From Chthonomonas calidirosea T49 (GTDB lineage: Bacteria; Armatimonadota; Chthonomonadetes; Chthonomonadales; Chthonomonadaceae), in NCBI RefSeq assembly GCF_000427095.1, contig NC_021487.1, forward strand, positions 3,373,862 through 3,437,861: a DNA stretch of 64,000 nucleotides, read 5' to 3'. The position numbers and the translations under genes were made by a program. Position 1 is the first letter of the stretch, and every line of letters begins with the position of its first letter. The notes below the pieces were generated by a model. That model was not told the DNA's origin. It worked only from the letters and a program-made list of their open reading frames with translations, and ran no database searches. Below are positions 42,253 through 51,182 of the stretch, piece after piece.

Positions 42253-43725
42253 ATGCAAGAGCTTTTGGAGAAGCGATCAAAAGAGACAGAAGAGGTGGTT
42301 GGAGGTTATCATATTCTCACATGGGGCTGCCAAATGAACGAGGAGGACTCAGAACAGATGGGGCTCTTCCTCGAAGGGATGGGGTATCGCCCTGTGGAGG
42401 ATATGAATCGGGCGGAGGTGATTTTGCTCAACACCTGCAGTGTACGTGCCAAGCCGGAGGAAAAGGTTTGGAGCGTTTTGGGGAAGTTGCGACATCTTAA
42501 GGAGCGCCGTCCGGAGATCATTCTTGGCGTTTGTGGCTGTATGGCTCAGGTGCGAGCCGAGGAGTTTAGGGAGCGGGCACCCCATGTAGATATGGTTATT
42601 GGTACGGGCAACATTGCCATGCTGCCCACGCTTGTGCAGCAGGTGAAGCAACGTCGCGCACAGTTTTCAGAGCAGGCGGCTCCCCTCATGGCTACCTCGG
42701 AATCGCAGGGGGCGGCGTCTCTAAAAAATTTTGTTCCGCTCACCGCGCTTGCGTTGCCACCCCGCAAGGGGGCTGTGGTAACCGACGTTCCGAAACGTGT
42801 GGTGGAGCGCAAGCCGAAGTTGAAGGCCCATGTGCCTATTATGTACGGTTGTGATAAGTTCTGCACGTTCTGCATTGTGCCCCTTACGCGCGGAAGAGAG
42901 CGCAGCCGGCCTCCAGAGGAGATCGTTGCGGAGATAGAGATGCTGGCGCGTCAGGGAACCAAGGAGGTAACCCTGCTTGGACAGACGGTGAACTCCTATG
43001 GGAAGAATCTGCCTGGCGGCAAAGTGCCTTTTTATAAGCTGCTAGAGCGCATTAATGCTATTCCGGGCATAGAGCGCATTCGCTTTACTTCACCGTATCC
43101 ACGAGACTTCAGCGATGAGCTTATCGAGGCCATCGCCAGGCTAGAGCATGTGTGTGAGCATGTCCATCTACCGCTTCAGGTAGGCGATGACGAGCTTTTG
43201 GCACATATGCATCGGGGCTACACGGTGGCACAGTTTTGTGAGATTGTGGACAAGCTTCGGGCGCGTGTTCCCGGGATAGCGATCACCACCGACCTTATGC
43301 TGGGCTATCCGGGCGAAACAGAAGAACAGTTTGAAAACACGTTGCGTGTGGTGGAAAAGATCCGCTTTGATTCGGCCTTTATGTTCGCCTACAGCCCGCG
43401 TCCAGGCACAAAGGCAGCTGCAATGGAGAACCAGGTGCCGCGCGAGGTGAAAATTCAGCGATTGAACCGGCTCATCGCCTTACAAAACCGCATTACATGT
43501 GAAATCAATGCTCAACAGGTTGGCCAGATACAGGAGGTGTTGGTCGAGGGGTTCAGTCGTAAAGACCCCAGCAAGCTGAGCGGGTACACACGCACGCTCA
43601 AGCTCGTACATTTCAGCATGCCTCCCGGAAGCCCACGTAGCCCCCAGTCGCTTATCGGGCGTTTGGTGCCAGTACGGCTTACGGAGGCACATTTAACAGG
43701 CTTTACGGGGGAGTTCGCAGGGTAG
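42253..43725 (+). CDS. miaB: tRNA-2-methylthio-N6-dimethylallyladenosine synthase MiaB
   Basis: 490 residues. It adds the methylthio group to i6A37 of tRNA. The N-terminal UPF0004 domain has ILTWGCQMNEEDSEQM and Cys in LNTCSVR and GVCGCMAQ (second 4Fe-4S cluster). The radical SAM motif CDKFCTFC lies near residue 200, and a TRAM domain ends the protein. A linker insert of about 45 residues with a basic patch (ERKPKLKAHVPIM) separates UPF0004 from the radical SAM part, longer than usual. The gene opens a + strand pair with the LacI gene 24 nt downstream. Confidence 0.94.
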   Translation: MQELLEKRSKETEEVVGGYHILTWGCQMNEEDSEQMGLFLEGMGYRPVEDMNRAEVILLNTCSVRAKPEEKVWSVLGKLRHLKERRPEIILGVCGCMAQVRAEEFRERAPHVDMVIGTGNIAMLPTLVQQVKQRRAQFSEQAAPLMATSESQGAASLKNFVPLTALALPPRKGAVVTDVPKRVVERKPKLKAHVPIMYGCDKFCTFCIVPLTRGRERSRPPEEIVAEIEMLARQGTKEVTLLGQTVNSYGKNLPGGKVPFYKLLERINAIPGIERIRFTSPYPRDFSDELIEAIARLEHVCEHVHLPLQVGDDELLAHMHRGYTVAQFCEIVDKLRARVPGIAITTDLMLGYPGETEEQFENTLRVVEKIRFDSAFMFAYSPRPGTKAAAMENQVPREVKIQRLNRLIALQNRITCEINAQQVGQIQEVLVEGFSRKDPSKLSGYTRTLKLVHFSMPPGSPRSPQSLIGRLVPVRLTEAHLTGFTGEFAG

Positions 43726-43749
43726 CGAAAAGTTTGTAAGGAGGAGATT

Positions 43750-44844
43750 GTGGCGCGTATAACCCAAAAAGAGATCGCGAGACGCTTGAACCTATCTCAG
43801 AGCCTCGTTGCCGGAGTGTTAAATAATCGGCCGGGCGTTTGGGTTTCTCCGGAGAACCGAGAGCGTATTTTGCGGTTGGCGCGTGAGTTGAACTACCGGC
43901 CTAATACCGCGGCGCGTGCCCTTCGCCGTGGGCGTACAGAAGTGGTGGCGTGTGTATTCTTTGGGCCGGCAGGCTATAGCGCCATCGTTGAGACCTTGGC
44001 GGATGTGGTGGCGGAAAAAGATTACGACCTGCTAGTGAAGGCGGTGTTGAACGAAGAGCAGGCTGCCCTCCATATCGCGAGGTTATTGGCTCCGGGCACG
44101 TGTGATGCCATTATCCTTTGGGGGCTGGAACGTGACATCGAGAAGCCGGCGGCTCAGTTCGCTGAGATCGGCATCCCATTTGTAGTAAAGGGGCGCTTTG
44201 AAGAGGCGCACCCGCAGTGGTATCAGGCGGACTTCGATCATGAGGTCATGATGCGAAATGCCCTCGAGTTTTTGAAGGCAAGAGGACATCGCCGGATCGC
44301 CTACTTTGGCTATGATGATGGCCTTGTCTACTCACAAAAACTTTTCAAAGGCTACATGCAGGCGTTTTGCGATCTTTTTGGTGAGGAGCCACCGCAGTCG
44401 TTCCTTGGTTTTATTGCGGGGAAAGGCTTGCCTGAAGAGCATGAGGCCGCGATGTTCATGGAGCGCTGGCTATCTATGCCGGAACAAGAACGTCCGACGG
44501 GGGCCGTCTCGGCCGCAGGACGAGGCACCTGGTACGGTGTGGAGATGGCGTTGGCACGTCATGGCATGCGGTTAGGCTTTCAACCTGGCGAGTTCGCAAT
44601 GGCCGGACAGGGAGGCACGGAGATGCCGCTGCTGTTCGGCGAGGGCTATGCCTATCACGACGTAGATTTCATCACCCTGGCACGCGCTATGGGCCAGAAG
44701 CTGCTGCTGCCGCTCCTTGAACGTCAAGAGCCGGAAACGCGCATTTTGCGCCTTCTGCCTCAACTGCGTCCTATGGAGACGCTTCGCTTCCCGGTTGCGG
44801 CGCTGTCACAGATTCCCAGCGCATTTTCACCTTTTACCGCTTAG
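43750..44844 (+). CDS. LacI family transcriptional regulator
   Basis: 364 residues from a GTG start with AAGGAGGAG 5 nt upstream. The N-terminal HTH ITQKEIARRLNLSQSLVAGVLNNRPGVWVSPENRERIL and hinge NYRPNTAARALRRGRT are typical. The effector domain has RGHRRIAYFGYDD and the C-terminal segment VDFITLARAMGQKLL. Ligand and targets are unknown; no sugar-utilisation genes are adjacent. It is co-directional with miaB and convergent with purB. Confidence 0.9.
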   Translation: MARITQKEIARRLNLSQSLVAGVLNNRPGVWVSPENRERILRLARELNYRPNTAARALRRGRTEVVACVFFGPAGYSAIVETLADVVAEKDYDLLVKAVLNEEQAALHIARLLAPGTCDAIILWGLERDIEKPAAQFAEIGIPFVVKGRFEEAHPQWYQADFDHEVMMRNALEFLKARGHRRIAYFGYDDGLVYSQKLFKGYMQAFCDLFGEEPPQSFLGFIAGKGLPEEHEAAMFMERWLSMPEQERPTGAVSAAGRGTWYGVEMALARHGMRLGFQPGEFAMAGQGGTEMPLLFGEGYAYHDVDFITLARAMGQKLLLPLLERQEPETRILRLLPQLRPMETLRFPVAALSQIPSAFSPFTA

Positions 44845-44895
44845 TATCGCGGCGATGGAAGGGCTGGAATCGCGTTTTCGCACTTGCACGAAAGC

Positions 44896-44922
44896 CGATC
44901 TAGCTCTGAAAGCCCTAGATCG
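44896..44922. terminator. Hairpin at the lacI-type/purB convergence
   Basis: CGATCTAG (44896-44903) and CTAGATCG (44915-44922) are exact inverted copies, 11 nt apart. It includes the purB stop codon. No strong T run, so termination is uncertain on both strands. Confidence 0.4.
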
Positions 44923-46204
44923 CCAAGGCTTGGAAGGTATGCTCCAGGTTCTTTAGATGATGCTGCAGGCTAAAGGCCTCTTCGATCTCTTGCGGGGTAA
45001 GATACTTTTGGACGTCTGGGTCGGAGGCGATAGCCTGGCGGAAATCTTCACCCGCCCAAGCTCTGGCGGCATTGCGCTGAGCCACCATATAGGCCTCTTC
45101 TCGTGACAGACCCTTCGCAATAAGTGCCAGCATGATCTGTTCAGAAAACACCAGTCCACCCATCTTTTCGAGGTTGCGGCGCATATTCTCTGGGTAGACT
45201 TCTAATTTCTCTAATATCGTCGCGAATTTTTGAAGCATCCAGTCCACCAACGTGGTTGTGTCGGGCAGTACGATGCGCTCCACACTGCTATTGGTGAGAT
45301 CCCGTTCGTGCCATGTCGCCATCGATTCGAGAACGGGAAAGAGGTTACTGCGCACCACACGCGCGAGGCCGCAGATGGTTTCACAGTTCCAAGGATTGCG
45401 CTTATGTGGCATGGCCGAGGAGCCTTTTTGGCCGGGGGCAAAGTACTCTTGGACCTCACGGATCTCGGTGCGGGCGAGGTTACGGATCTCGGTAGCGAAC
45501 CGCTCGAGGGAGCCAGCTAAGATGGCCAACGTGGCCATCAGTTGGGCATGTCGATCGCGAGCGATGATTTGAGTAGAGATGGGGGCTGGTTTTAGCCCGA
45601 GCCGCTCGCACACGTAGCGCTCCACTTCGGGGCCGATATTGGCGTGCGTACCCACTGCCCCTGAGACCTTGCCCACGCGCACAGCCTCACGAGCCTGATG
45701 TAACCGCTCGATATTATTGTTCATTTCATCGAGCCAGGTGGCCAACTTAAAGCCGAACGTGATGGGTTCGGCATGGATGCCATGGGTGCGCCCGATCATT
45801 ACGGTGTGCTTATGCTCACGCGCGCGCATCCGAATGACCTCGTTGAGCGCTTTAGCCCGTGCGATGATCTGGTCACAGGCCTCGCCGAGCAGCAGAGCGA
45901 GCGCGGTATCTACAATGTCGTAAGAGGTCACGCCGTAGTGGAGAAAGCGCCCCTCCTCGCCAAGGTTCTCCGTCACGTTTTTTACAAAAGCCATCACGTC
46001 ATGGCGCGTCTCTTTTTCCAACTCATCGATGCGGGCGAGATCAAAGCGGGCGTTTTGGCTTATTTTTGCAGTCGTTCCGGGCGGAATGTAGCCAAAGTGT
46101 TCAAGCCCTTCGCAAACGGCGATCTCCACGTCCAGCCAGCGACGTGTTTTGTTTTCCCGGCTCCAAAGCCTTCGCATCTCCGGGGTCGTGTAGCGATCGA
46201 TCAT
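44915..46204 (-). CDS. purB: Adenylosuccinate lyase
   Basis: 429 residues. It catalyses two fumarate-eliminating steps in purine biosynthesis. The signature [11 protein letters not shown] is near residue 265; [18 protein letters not shown] and [14 protein letters not shown] are typical active-site segments. Normal length for the Gram-positive type. It has no pur neighbours here. Confidence 0.97.
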   Translation of the reverse strand: MIDRYTTPEMRRLWSRENKTRRWLDVEIAVCEGLEHFGYIPPGTTAKISQNARFDLARIDELEKETRHDVMAFVKNVTENLGEEGRFLHYGVTSYDIVDTALALLLGEACDQIIARAKALNEVIRMRAREHKHTVMIGRTHGIHAEPITFGFKLATWLDEMNNNIERLHQAREAVRVGKVSGAVGTHANIGPEVERYVCERLGLKPAPISTQIIARDRHAQLMATLAILAGSLERFATEIRNLARTEIREVQEYFAPGQKGSSAMPHKRNPWNCETICGLARVVRSNLFPVLESMATWHERDLTNSSVERIVLPDTTTLVDWMLQKFATILEKLEVYPENMRRNLEKMGGLVFSEQIMLALIAKGLSREEAYMVAQRNAARAWAGEDFRQAIASDPDVQKYLTPQEIEEAFSLQHHLKNLEHTFQALAI

Positions 46205-46369
46205 AAAAAGCGCTCTCCAAAGTTCCTAGCTACAAAGTCACGAAATCTCTGCATAGTTTACCCAAAGATGTCAGCCGCTGTGGTCTTGTAGGCTACAAGA
46301 AGGAATCTAGGTCGGTTATAAAGAATCGTATAACGCCCATTGTCATAGTACTGACTAAGGGAGAAAAAG

Positions 46370-46385
46370 GAGACGCAACCGTCTC
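46370..46385 (+). promoter_or_regulatory. Hairpin before the GYF_2 gene
   Basis: GAGACG (46370-46375), loop CAAC, CGTCTC (46380-46385). It ends 9 nt before GGAGGG (46395-46400), the ribosome-binding site of the GYF_2 protein. Confidence 0.45.
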
Positions 46386-46405
46386 AAAATAAAAGGAGGG
46401 AACGG

Positions 46406-47092
46406 ATGGCACAGTACTATGTGCTTGCGCAAGATGGAAATCGGTACGGGCCGGCAGATATTCCCACTTTGCAGCAGTGGATAGATGAGAACCGTATTCT
46501 GCCGACAACGATGTTAGAGGATGCTTCAACGGGTCAGCAGCTGCCCGCCTCCGCGTTAAGCGAGCTGCGGTTTCCCACCGCAATGCCTCAACCCACAATG
46601 CCCTCTCAGCCGACTGTGGAGGCTACGCCGCCGACGCCAAGCGCCGGCCCTATCTATGGGAGGGGTGTGCAGGTCGGTTATAGCCAGCCCGTAACGGCTC
46701 AGAACACGTCTGGCATGCGCGCGGACGTGCCTCCTGAAATCGAGGCGTTAAAGTGGAACTGGGGCGCTTTTGGTTGTGGTTGCCTATGGCTGCTCTTTCA
46801 CGGCCTTGTGTTAGCTGGCATCGGGTTGTTTTGCCTCAATGTACTCTTGGGAAGCATGTCGAGTGTACTTGGCAATGTAGGTGCCGGTATCGGGTGGTTA
46901 ATTGGCTTTGGCATCAGCATATGGTTAGGTCTGAACGGCCATAAGTTAGCTTGGCGCTACAATCGTTATGAGAGCGTAGATGACTATTTTCGACGCGAGC
47001 AGGTATGGACGATTTTAGGTTTCATCGGGTTTGCTCTAAGCCTCATCACGCTCGTTTTTGGGATATTGGTTCGTTTAAGTTTAGGCAGGTAG
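46406..47092 (+). CDS. GYF_2 domain membrane protein
   Basis: 228 residues. Residues 1-55 form a GYF_2-type domain (YYVLAQDGNRYGPADIPTLQQWIDENRILP), followed by a Pro/Gln-rich linker to about 110. The rest has three membrane helices and a NGHKLAWRYNRYESVDDYFRREQ segment reminiscent of DUF2628 proteins. GYF domains bind proline-rich ligands, and here the ligand could be its own linker or a partner. Function unknown. GGAGGG lies 5 nt before the ATG. Confidence 0.85.
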   Translation: MAQYYVLAQDGNRYGPADIPTLQQWIDENRILPTTMLEDASTGQQLPASALSELRFPTAMPQPTMPSQPTVEATPPTPSAGPIYGRGVQVGYSQPVTAQNTSGMRADVPPEIEALKWNWGAFGCGCLWLLFHGLVLAGIGLFCLNVLLGSMSSVLGNVGAGIGWLIGFGISIWLGLNGHKLAWRYNRYESVDDYFRREQVWTILGFIGFALSLITLVFGILVRLSLGR

Positions 47093-47153
47093 CGCCGGGT
47101 GCAACGCTCATGGCCTCAATAGAGGGCGCGACGACTGCTGCGACGTGAGGTGC

Positions 47154-48107
47154 CTAAGACGAAGTCTCGTGGCAAAACCGATCGTACAGCAAACCCCAAC
47201 GCAGCCCACGAATACTGACGGCGATCTGCTCGGCTTCTAGGTGAGAGAGAAGAAGCGAAAGGATGAGGGCTCCGGCCACAATGATGTCGGCACGGGCCGG
47301 CTCTAGCCCTGGAATCGTCTTTCTCTCCTCGATAGATAGGGTGGCTAGGCGGCGCAGAATCTGGTCTAGTCGTGCCACCGGAATAACATGATGGTGCAGT
47401 TCCGTGGCGCTCTGAACTCCGCCCTTATCTATAGCGGCAAGGTTGGCGATGGTGCCGCCAACCCCAACCAGGGTGCACGGCCGTTGTCGTAATGTTGCCG
47501 GCAGGTGTTCGAGGGCGGCGCGAACGGCCTGGCTCGCTCCATCAAGTTGGGCGAGCGTTGGTGGATCGGAACGCAAAAACCGTTCCGTGAGCCGAACCGC
47601 CCCAACCTCTAGGCTCACTCGGAAAGCGATGTCTTTGCCTGCCGAGTCGCCGACGATCACCTCGGTGCTGCCCCCACCGATGTCCACCACCATAAGGCGC
47701 GGGCTTTCCCTCCACATAGGGTCGCGCCTCACGGCCAAATACGAGAGACGCGCCTCCTCTGTGCCCGATATCACCTCGATGGGGATCCCGAGTCGCTCTT
47801 GGGCACGCTGCAAAAACTCGTCGCGGTTTTGCGCCTCCCGCAACGCGGCGGTACCTACCGCGGCGATCTGTTGGGCTCCGTGGGCGCGCGCTTGCTGCAC
47901 CAACTCCTCGAGGGCCTCTAGGGTACGTCGAATGGCCGCCTCTTTGAGGCGCATACCATAGGCCTGCATTCCCTCCCCGAGCCGACAGATAAGGGTATTT
48001 TCGTAGAGGAGACGTTCGCAGCCTGCCGTGGCGTCTACGACGATGATCTTTACCGAATTGGTGCCCACGTCTATGGCAGCGACGATGCGCGGAGCGGTAG
48101 CGGTCAT
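47154..48107 (-). CDS. ppx: Exopolyphosphatase / pppGpp phosphohydrolase (Ppx/GppA)
   Basis: 317 residues, the short form. It splits phosphate from polyphosphate or pppGpp. The ASKHA-fold motifs AAIDVGTNSVKIIVVD (near 11-26) and VVDIGGGSTEVIVGD are complete, with the catalytic Glu in SGTEEARLSYLAV. It overlaps the HhH gene by ATGA, so translation is coupled. It closes an operon with two CHAD-like genes, a domain class linked to polyphosphate. Confidence 0.92.
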   Translation of the reverse strand: MTATAPRIVAAIDVGTNSVKIIVVDATAGCERLLYENTLICRLGEGMQAYGMRLKEAAIRRTLEALEELVQQARAHGAQQIAAVGTAALREAQNRDEFLQRAQERLGIPIEVISGTEEARLSYLAVRRDPMWRESPRLMVVDIGGGSTEVIVGDSAGKDIAFRVSLEVGAVRLTERFLRSDPPTLAQLDGASQAVRAALEHLPATLRQRPCTLVGVGGTIANLAAIDKGGVQSATELHHHVIPVARLDQILRRLATLSIEERKTIPGLEPARADIIVAGALILSLLLSHLEAEQIAVSIRGLRWGLLYDRFCHETSS

Positions 48108-48769
48108 CTCTTTTGTCCTCTCTGTGAGGCCGATTCGAAGCCGAGGTCTTTGGCGATTTTGCGAAGTTGTCGTGCGAGTCGTGCCTGCGCTTTGTTGTCC
48201 ATGCCGAGGCGTGAGCTCTGGGTAACCGCATCAGCTAGGGTGCGTTGGAGGAGAGAACAGAGGCTCTGCAGTTGCTGCAGCTTGGTGTCGTCTTCCGGCG
48301 GTGTTTCGAGTGGTGCCTGCTGCAGTAGAAGCGCGCAGCCTTGAAGAAGGTGCAGCAGCGCATGGAGCAGACGGCGACGGTAGCTTAAGGCAGCAGAGGA
48401 GAGAAGAATAGCGACGATCTCTCGAAAAACCTCGCGTGCGGCTCGCTGCAAAGGGGTTGCCTGGCGTGGAAGAGAGACCACGCGGAGCCAGCTGAGGTCG
48501 GCGAAAGGGCTTGCAACCGTAGGCTCTGTTGTTCCTAGGGCGACAGGAGGGAACTGCTCCACATAGTTTTTGATCTGGCGCGCTTTTATCGGCCCAATGC
48601 CAGGAATGGCGGCCAAACTCTCCTCTGAGCTATGTTGGAGTGCTGCCAGGCTATCGAAGCCCGCCTTTTGTAAGGCACGAACGCGGATGGGGCCAAGTCC
48701 GGGGATGCGGTGCAGATCGAAGGGCGGGCTGGTGGCGGTTTGCTCGGTGGGCGGTTTCTGGCGCGACAT
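48104..48769 (-). CDS. Helix-hairpin-helix protein of unknown function
   Basis: 221 residues. Two helix-hairpin-helix motifs are visible: RIPGLGPIRVRALQKAGF and AAIPGIGPIKARQIKNYV (about 20-70). The remainder is predicted helical and rich in Leu, Ala, Gln and Arg, ending with a basic patch. HhH pairs usually bind nucleic acid backbone phosphates; in this operon polyphosphate is another conceivable ligand. It starts 7 nt after the second CHAD gene and overlaps ppx. Confidence 0.75.
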   Translation of the reverse strand: MSRQKPPTEQTATSPPFDLHRIPGLGPIRVRALQKAGFDSLAALQHSSEESLAAIPGIGPIKARQIKNYVEQFPPVALGTTEPTVASPFADLSWLRVVSLPRQATPLQRAAREVFREIVAILLSSAALSYRRRLLHALLHLLQGCALLLQQAPLETPPEDDTKLQQLQSLCSLLQRTLADAVTQSSRLGMDNKAQARLARQLRKIAKDLGFESASQRGQKR

Positions 48770-48776
48770 GGTTTGG

Positions 48777-49364
48777 CTACCCCTCCTGAACAGGGGCTAG
48801 CTCGGTGTCAAGCCGGGCAAGCAGCTTTGCGAGATCAGAGAGAAGTTGCTGTCGGTCGGGGCGCTCCCAAACTCGGCGCAGTTCAGCATAATGTTGTGCT
48901 CGTTGCTCCTTTATACGGCAGCAGAGCGCAACGAGGCCTTCACACCCCTCAAGGTCCACATGGTGTACCCCGATAATTGGCATGCCGTGGGCATCTTTGC
49001 CATAGCCTTTATGAGCCATACGGCCGAGCTGTTTGAGCAGGGTGGGCATAAGAACATCGGCATCGTGAATGTTGCCAAGCAGCTCCTGAAGGCAGCGAAG
49101 GTCTACGAGAAGCGCTTCCAAGGCGGTTTTCTCGGAGGGATAAAGAACAGTCTCCATCTCTGGCGCCTCCAAGAAAAGCTCTAAGGTATAGCGAAGATGT
49201 TTGATGGCGATGCGCAGATCGTGCAGCTCGTGAACAGCTTCGGGCTGGTGGAGCGCTGAAACATGTTGCATGACCTCGGCAAGATGACGCCGCATTGCCA
49301 CAACAGCCGCTTGTGGTACCGACATAGATCGCTGTTTAGGGAGGGGTTGGTTTGCCTTTGCCAT
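48777..49364 (-). CDS. CHAD domain protein, C-terminal-half-like
   Basis: 195 residues. The conserved histidine helix EAVHELHDLRIAIKHLRYTLELFLEA (about 40-65) corresponds to the second of the two pseudo-repeats of a CHAD domain (HxLRIxxKRLRY). CHAD domains bind polyphosphate. The start ATG 49364 lies inside the 3' end of the preceding CHAD gene with only a weak site (AAGAACGG). Basic linker at the N-terminus. A complete CHAD domain would need the partner encoded just upstream. Confidence 0.85.
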   Translation of the reverse strand: MAKANQPLPKQRSMSVPQAAVVAMRRHLAEVMQHVSALHQPEAVHELHDLRIAIKHLRYTLELFLEAPEMETVLYPSEKTALEALLVDLRCLQELLGNIHDADVLMPTLLKQLGRMAHKGYGKDAHGMPIIGVHHVDLEGCEGLVALCCRIKEQRAQHYAELRRVWERPDRQQLLSDLAKLLARLDTELAPVQEG

Positions 49365-49869
49365 GTCCGTTCTTTGGTATCTTTTGACTCGTTCTTAGTT
49401 TGAGTGTGGCGCCATAAGGAGCGAGCAGTTTTTCAAACCGCTCTTTCACGCGCTGTGCTTCAAAGCGTGTTAGCGTTGCAGCCACCTCCCGCTGCTTTTG
49501 GGCACGCCGTTGGGTCAGTTGTTCGCAAAGTTGTTGAATGCCGGCGCGTTGCGAGGTGGGCAAGCTCTCTTGTTCCCTTTGGAGGCGCTCTAGCATCACG
49601 TCGAGGTCTCTTGCTTCCCGTAAAGCGCGCGTAATGCGGCGAAGCTCCTTACTTAATTCTTTGAAATCTTTCTCATCAAAGCAGTTGGCAAAAAGTTCAA
49701 AGACCACACGAGCTCTTCGCGACCAGACACGCATCTGATGCACGGCCTCTGGGTCTTTGCCGTTTAACACCCCATCAAAGTAGGAGAGCATGCGGCTAAG
49801 GCGATGGGCGAGCGCTTGCGCTGCAAAGGTACAGGCGTCGCGTGGCCGATGGGTTTGGTTGTCCGTCAT
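49336..49869 (-). CDS. CHAD domain protein, N-terminal-half-like
   Basis: 177 residues. It carries the first CHAD repeat, DPEAVHQMRVWSRRARVVFELF (about 38-60) and RRITRALREARDLDVMLERL, then coiled-coil-prone Gln/Arg sequence and a basic GHGKGKPTPP tail. The 3' end overlaps the next CHAD gene by 29 nt in another frame. Together the two products add up to one CHAD domain of typical length, so the domain looks split between two chains. Confidence 0.85.
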   Translation of the reverse strand: MTDNQTHRPRDACTFAAQALAHRLSRMLSYFDGVLNGKDPEAVHQMRVWSRRARVVFELFANCFDEKDFKELSKELRRITRALREARDLDVMLERLQREQESLPTSQRAGIQQLCEQLTQRRAQKQREVAATLTRFEAQRVKERFEKLLAPYGATLKLRTSQKIPKNGHGKGKPTPP

Positions 49870-49880
49870 GTTCGGCTCGC

Positions 49881-50540
49881 TTACGGTTCTGCAAACAGGT
49901 CGCGGAGCTGGCGGGCTTTGTCAGCTGTCACCAAGGCGATAACGCCATCTCCTTCCATCAGAGTCGAATCGGCCGTTGGCAAGATGGCCTGCTCTCCTCG
50001 AATCAAAGAGATGATAAGCGCTTGAGTGGGCAAGTCGAGGTCACGAATGGTTTTGCCAACTGCAGGTGATTTCGGGCCGATCTCGATCTCCACGATCTCG
50101 ATGTTACCGCGGTTAAGCGCGGCCAGCGGAATGACTTCACCCCCTCCAACCTCTTGTTCAATAAGATTATAGATGATTTTTGTAGAGCTCACGGTGGCGT
50201 CTATGCCCAGGGTTTTAAAAAGGGCTTCGTTTCTAGGGTCGTTAACGCGCGAAATGGTGCGTGGAACGTTATGTTCCATTTTGGCCATTTGGCATACCAC
50301 GAGGTTATCGTCGTCGCTTCCGGTAACCGCTACGACCACATCGGCCCTTCCAAAGCCCGCTTGGCGTTGGATGGCGACCTCACACCCGTCGCCCTGCATG
50401 ACAAGCTCGCCCAGCTCCGCGGAAATCGTTTGGTAGCGAAGGCGGTCTTTTTCTAGCAACAGCACCTCATGGTGTTCGGCTGCAAGGGTTTTAGCGAGGT
50501 AGTAGCCGATATTTCCACCTCCCACGATGATCACATACAT
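49881..50540 (-). CDS. trkA: TrkA-type potassium uptake regulatory protein (RCK N and C)
   Basis: 219 residues. The RCK/TrkA-N domain has MYVIIVGGGNIGYYLAKTLA (NAD-binding Rossmann loop) and EKDRLRYQTISAEL; the RCK-C domain spans about 135-215. It gates K+ channels or transporters in response to nucleotides. No TrkH/KtrB membrane partner is in the window. It lies 31 nt downstream of the second TrkA-like gene and 11 nt upstream of the CHAD genes. Confidence 0.9.
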   Translation of the reverse strand: MYVIIVGGGNIGYYLAKTLAAEHHEVLLLEKDRLRYQTISAELGELVMQGDGCEVAIQRQAGFGRADVVVAVTGSDDDNLVVCQMAKMEHNVPRTISRVNDPRNEALFKTLGIDATVSSTKIIYNLIEQEVGGGEVIPLAALNRGNIEIVEIEIGPKSPAVGKTIRDLDLPTQALIISLIRGEQAILPTADSTLMEGDGVIALVTADKARQLRDLFAEP

Positions 50541-50571
50541 TGGTTTTCTTTCCTAAAGCGCCAAGTTAAAT

Positions 50572-51024
50572 TTATACGTTCAGCTCTACATACTCGGCTG
50601 AGTAGTCTTTTGCCAGTCCCCACGTGTTGGTATTTACAAAATCACGCAGCAGCCCTGAAACGATGGTTGTAGGGCAGATGGTAACGATGCCCATTTGGCG
50701 ATAGCGATCGGCCCGAATGGGGTCGTAGATTCGGGCGATGACGGTGGGCACTTTAAAGACTACCTTAGCGATTTGGGCGGCCATGATGTTGCGGTTATCG
50801 CCTTGAGTTGCCGCCACGAACACATCGCAGCTACCGATGCCTGCTTTGCGAAGAACATCTTCGTCAATGCCGTTGCCGATAATGCGTTCCCCTTTAAAGC
50901 GCGTTCCCAATCTGCGGAACGCCTCGTTTTGCAAGTCAATAACGGTAACATGGTGATTGTCATGATACATAAGGCGGGCGAAGGTTGAGCCAACGCGACC
51001 ACAGCCAAGAACGATGATATTCAT
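50572..51024 (-). CDS. TrkA-N domain protein
   Basis: 150 residues. The Rossmann motif MNIIVLGCGRVGSTFARLMYHDNHHVTVIDLQ is complete, followed by GNGIDEDVLRKAGIGSCDVFVAATQGDNRN. It ends soon after the RCK-N domain, with no RCK-C domain. It pairs with the longer TrkA-type protein next to it, as in CeoB/CeoC-type two-gene units. GGAGG lies 12 nt before the ATG. First gene of the six-gene operon. Confidence 0.88.
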   Translation of the reverse strand: MNIIVLGCGRVGSTFARLMYHDNHHVTVIDLQNEAFRRLGTRFKGERIIGNGIDEDVLRKAGIGSCDVFVAATQGDNRNIMAAQIAKVVFKVPTVIARIYDPIRADRYRQMGIVTICPTTIVSGLLRDFVNTNTWGLAKDYSAEYVELNV

Positions 51025-51126
51025 AAGGGCTTGAAGCTATCCTCCTTTTTCATATAGCTGCTGCCGGTCTTGTTGGTTTCAGTATACACCAAAACAGAAG
51101 CCGCTCTGTATGCAAGGGCAAATTTT

Positions 51127-51144
51127 CTGTGAAATTTTTCACAG
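51127..51144. promoter_or_regulatory. Perfect CRP/FNR-type palindrome
   Basis: CTGTGAAA-TT-TTTCACAG is an 18 bp inverted repeat containing TGTGA-N6-TCACA, the exact CRP consensus core. It lies 4 nt before the -35 box of the HAD gene and about 105 nt upstream of the - strand TrkA operon. A CRP/FNR-family regulator could control both. Confidence 0.6.
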
Positions 51145-51148
51145 TCCC

Positions 51149-51176
51149 TTGAAAAAGTCGCGTTGCGGGGTATAAT
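51149..51176 (+). promoter_or_regulatory. Promoter of the HAD gene, leaderless transcript expected
   Basis: TTGAAA (51149-51154), 16 nt spacer, TATAAT (51171-51176). Only 6 nt separate the -10 from the ATG at 51183, so the mRNA should start at or next to the A of ATG. Confidence 0.75.
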
Positions 51177-51182
51177 AGAGCC

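Noticed and set aside
47542..48231. 229-codon - strand frame overlapping ppx and the HhH gene
   Set aside because: Out of frame with two well-supported genes, Arg/His-rich translation typical of shadow frames.
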